A stretch of 25,484 nt of DNA from CAZKHG01 sp964552655 (GTDB lineage Bacteria > Bacteroidota > Bacteroidia > Bacteroidales > Tenuifilaceae): positions 1-25,484 of the forward strand of contig CAZKHG010000048.1 in assembly GCA_964552655.1 (NCBI GenBank), given 5' to 3'. This document shows, piece after piece, positions 23,556-25,484 of the stretch (positions are counted from its first letter, which is position 1; each line of letters starts with the position of its first letter). The translations under genes and the position numbers were made by a program. Below the pieces are notes generated by a model, which was not told where the DNA came from, did not search any database, and saw only the letters and a program-made list of their open reading frames with translations.

Positions 23556-24185
23556 ATGCAATACCTTGTAATTGAGGGGAATATTGGCGCCGGAAAAACC
23601 ACGCTTGCAACCATGCTTTCAAAAGAGCTGAACGCCAAGCTGGTTTTGGAGCGATTTGCCGATAACCCCTTCCTTCCTAAATTTTACGGTAACCCCGAGC
23701 GGTACAGCTTCCCGCTTGAACTCTCGTTTTTGGCAGAGAGGTATAAGCAGCTGAACGATGACCTAAGATCGTTATCGTTATTTGAATCCCTGATCGTTGC
23801 AGACTACTTCTTTATGAAATCCCTGATATTCGCCCGCAATACCCTAAGCGAAGATGAATACAATTTGTACCGCCAGATATTTGAAATAATTTACAATTCC
23901 ATTCCTAAACCCGATCTCTACGTTTTCCTTCATCTGCCCACTGATAAACTCTTAGAAAATATTCACAAAAGGGGTCGGGATTATGAACAAACTATCACCG
24001 CCGAATACCTTGAAGGAATCCAGCAGGGTTACTTTGATTTCTTTAAACAGCACCCGGAGTTCACATTTCTGGTAATTGACACCTCTAACATCGATTTTGT
24101 TTCAAAATGTGATGATTACTACAAGTTGAAGAGTGCAATTTTTGATAATCAGTACCCAAAAGGGGTTAATCGTATCATATTTTAA
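23556..24185 (+). CDS. Deoxynucleoside kinase (dNK family)
   Basis: Phosphorylates deoxynucleosides for dNTP salvage in the cytosol. The 209 residues include the P-loop GNIGAGKTT at 8-16, LERFADNPFLPKFY at about 32-45 (the substrate-side Glu-Arg region), SLIVADYFFMKSLIFA at about 84-99 (the family's D-Y-F..K..LFA segment) and a lid RGRDYEQTI at about 143-151. This form, sometimes annotated as deoxyadenosine/deoxyguanosine kinase, is common in Bacteroidota; base specificity cannot be read from the sequence. It starts about 120 nt after the oligopeptidase gene and is separated from it by a terminator, so it is expected to have its own promoter. Confidence 0.9.
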   Translation: MQYLVIEGNIGAGKTTLATMLSKELNAKLVLERFADNPFLPKFYGNPERYSFPLELSFLAERYKQLNDDLRSLSLFESLIVADYFFMKSLIFARNTLSEDEYNLYRQIFEIIYNSIPKPDLYVFLHLPTDKLLENIHKRGRDYEQTITAEYLEGIQQGYFDFFKQHPEFTFLVIDTSNIDFVSKCDDYYKLKSAIFDNQYPKGVNRIIF

Positions 24186-24203
24186 GATTATTAATCTTTT
24201 TTT
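24184..24203 (+). terminator. Possible weak terminator after the deoxynucleoside kinase
   Basis: AAGATT-ATT-AATCTT followed by five T. The stem is A/T-rich and begins within the stop codon, so efficiency is doubtful; a second long T-run follows at about 24213-24224. Confidence 0.35.
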
Positions 24204-24238
24204 AATGATTATCTTTTTTTTTTTCAGCAAAACTGTAT

Positions 24239-24246
24239 TAAGTTTG
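24239..24246 (+). promoter_or_regulatory. Candidate -7 element for the OmpA-domain lipoprotein
   Basis: TAAGTTTG, 46 nt before the ATG. The expected -33 position is an uninterrupted T-run with no G. Confidence 0.3.
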
Positions 24247-24292
24247 TAGAGTTGAAGTTAAAAATTGAAAAACCAAACAAATACTTATTGAT

Positions 24293-25484
24293 ATGAAAAA
24301 AATCAGGTTCAAACACTTAGCTTTCGTTGGTATAGCAGCTTTGCTTTTAAGCGGTTGCGGTGGAGTTGACAAAATGAAAGAGCTCCCGGCTGGTACAAGT
24401 TTTAAGGTAACTCCTAACCCATTAGAAGTACATGGCAATAAAGTTAAAGGAACAATAGAAGGAACTATTCCTGGAAAGTACTTTAATAAAAAAGCGACTG
24501 TCGATGTAACCCCTGTATTAAAATATGAAGGTGGTGAACTAACTCTTCCCGTAAAAACCCTACAAGGAGAAGATGTTCAGGCAAATAACCAGGTTATCAA
24601 CTATGAGGCTGGTGGATCCTTTAAACACGACATCGAATTCGACTATAAAGACGAGATGTTCAAATCAGAGCTGGAACTCCGCTTTGTGATCTCTTACAAG
24701 GACAAAAAGATTCCATTTGACGCCCCATATAAACTAGGCCCTGGCATTCTTGCCACTTACAAATTGGTTGCCATTGACCCAAAACCAACATTTATGGGCG
24801 ATAAATTCGTAAGGGTTACCCCCGATAAGAAAGAAGCCCAGATCAACTTTGTGATCCAGAAATCAGATATCCGTAAATCTGAACTTACTAAAGATGAAAT
24901 TAAAGCCCTTCAGGACTTTGTTGCTCAGACAATTGTAGCAAAAAATAAAGCCTTAAAAGGGATAAACGTCTCATCCTACGCTTCACCAGATGGCCCTGAA
25001 GACATGAACGATAAACTTTCCAAGGAACGTGGTAAAAACACCGAAAAATGGCTGGGCGATATCTTCAAGAAAGCAAAAGTTGACAAAAAATCATCCGATT
25101 ATGTTAAATCACAGGCAACAGCTGAAGATTGGGATGGTTTTAAGACTTTGGTTGAAGGTTCCCAAATCCAGGATAAAGAGCTGATTCTTCGCGTTCTATC
25201 TATGTATTCTGATCCAGTTGTCCGCGAAAAAGAGATAAAAAACCTTTCAAAGGTTTATTTGGTACTTGCAGAAAAAATTCTACCAGAACTACGTCGTTCC
25301 AAAATGGTGGCTGATGTTGATAATATCGGCTATTCAGATGATACCCTAAAATACATGGTTGAGAACAATGCTTACGACAACCTAAACGTAGAAGAAATGC
25401 TTTACGCTGCTGGCCTGATTGGTGATGCTGCCAAGAAGGTTGAGATTTACAAAAAGGCTGCAGAAAAATTCAACGATGTTCGGG
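24293..25484 (+). CDS. Lipoprotein with internal OmpA-like domain, 5' part (cut by window edge)
   Basis: The frame is open for 397 codons from the ATG to the window end. A signal peptide ends in LLLSGC (lipidated C22). The region to about residue 185 is beta-rich (GTSFKVTPNPLEVHG, VDVTPVLKYEGGEL, FVRVTPDKKEAQINFVI). Residues about 190-250 resemble an OmpA C-terminal fold: GINVSSYASPDGPEDMNDKLSKERGKN has the position-matched Ser-x-Asp and L-S-x-x-R elements, though the usual H-T-D is Y-A-S-P-D here. Alpha-helical, TPR-like sequence follows to the edge (EMLYAAGLIGDAAKKVEIYKKAAE). Similar Bacteroidales lipoproteins carry TPRs after this domain. Probably envelope-anchored; the exact role is unknown and the missing C-terminus limits the call. 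Confidence 0.75.
   Translation, partial: MKKIRFKHLAFVGIAALLLSGCGGVDKMKELPAGTSFKVTPNPLEVHGNKVKGTIEGTIPGKYFNKKATVDVTPVLKYEGGELTLPVKTLQGEDVQANNQVINYEAGGSFKHDIEFDYKDEMFKSELELRFVISYKDKKIPFDAPYKLGPGILATYKLVAIDPKPTFMGDKFVRVTPDKKEAQINFVIQKSDIRKSELTKDEIKALQDFVAQTIVAKNKALKGINVSSYASPDGPEDMNDKLSKERGKNTEKWLGDIFKKAKVDKKSSDYVKSQATAEDWDGFKTLVEGSQIQDKELILRVLSMYSDPVVREKEIKNLSKVYLVLAEKILPELRRSKMVADVDNIGYSDDTLKYMVENNAYDNLNVEEMLYAAGLIGDAAKKVEIYKKAAEKFNDVR

Overview
The window reads as a chromosomal segment of a Bacteroidota bacterium, most likely Bacteroidales-like. The evidence is a type III glutamine synthetase, a type 2 OMP decarboxylase, the Bacteroidetes form of PurM, a PorE-like TPR/propeller/CRD/OmpA protein, DUF2851 and DUF6150-like proteins, and several upstream elements matching the Bacteroidetes promoter consensus (TTG/TTTG, about 17-23 nt, then TAnnTTTG). 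The content is mostly core housekeeping. No prophage, transposase or CRISPR array is visible.

Layout. 1-5000 (all minus): the 5' part of a small HTH protein cut by the window edge, a YjjG-like HAD phosphatase, a tight purM-prfA-pyrF run (in transcription order) linking purine synthesis, translation termination and pyrimidine synthesis, and a small secreted DUF6150-like protein. 5017-9349 (minus): a PorE-like envelope protein with its own terminator, then glnN with a well-formed promoter. 9350-9696 is an AT-rich divergent intergenic region. 9697-11252: a TerB-like protein (+) converging on a class I glutamine-amidotransferase-fold lipoprotein (-). 11345-15430 (minus): a 1361-residue hybrid sensor kinase with a LytS-type membrane sensor, six PAS domains and a fused receiver.

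15496-16072 is the unusual part. An intact tRNA-Pro(CGG) is followed 12 nt downstream by a single-domain GIY-YIG nuclease gene. The stop codon of that gene lies inside a second, chimeric tRNA-Pro copy. The chimera keeps 50 nt of the tRNA in three perfect blocks, but its D-arm and its anticodon-stem/variable region are each replaced by a GC-rich palindrome. A further 30-nt copy of the palindrome plus tRNA 5' end lies upstream of the tRNA, so the tRNA and nuclease sit between two direct repeats. This looks like a small nuclease-associated palindromic element targeting tRNA genes and is the best candidate for something undescribed here.

16182-25484 (all plus): DUF2851 protein, an RmlD-like SDR, rpsO and pnp in their classical neighbourhood but separated by a terminator, a lipoprotein prolyl oligopeptidase, a deoxynucleoside kinase, and the 5' part of a lipoprotein with an OmpA-like domain that runs off the window. 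Strong terminators follow rpsO, pnp and the oligopeptidase. Translation starts were revised inward for four genes (hybrid kinase, PorE-like, DUF2851, SDR) and for the DUF6150-like gene, because the longest open frames began at TTG codons, ran through a terminator, or extended beyond the family start.
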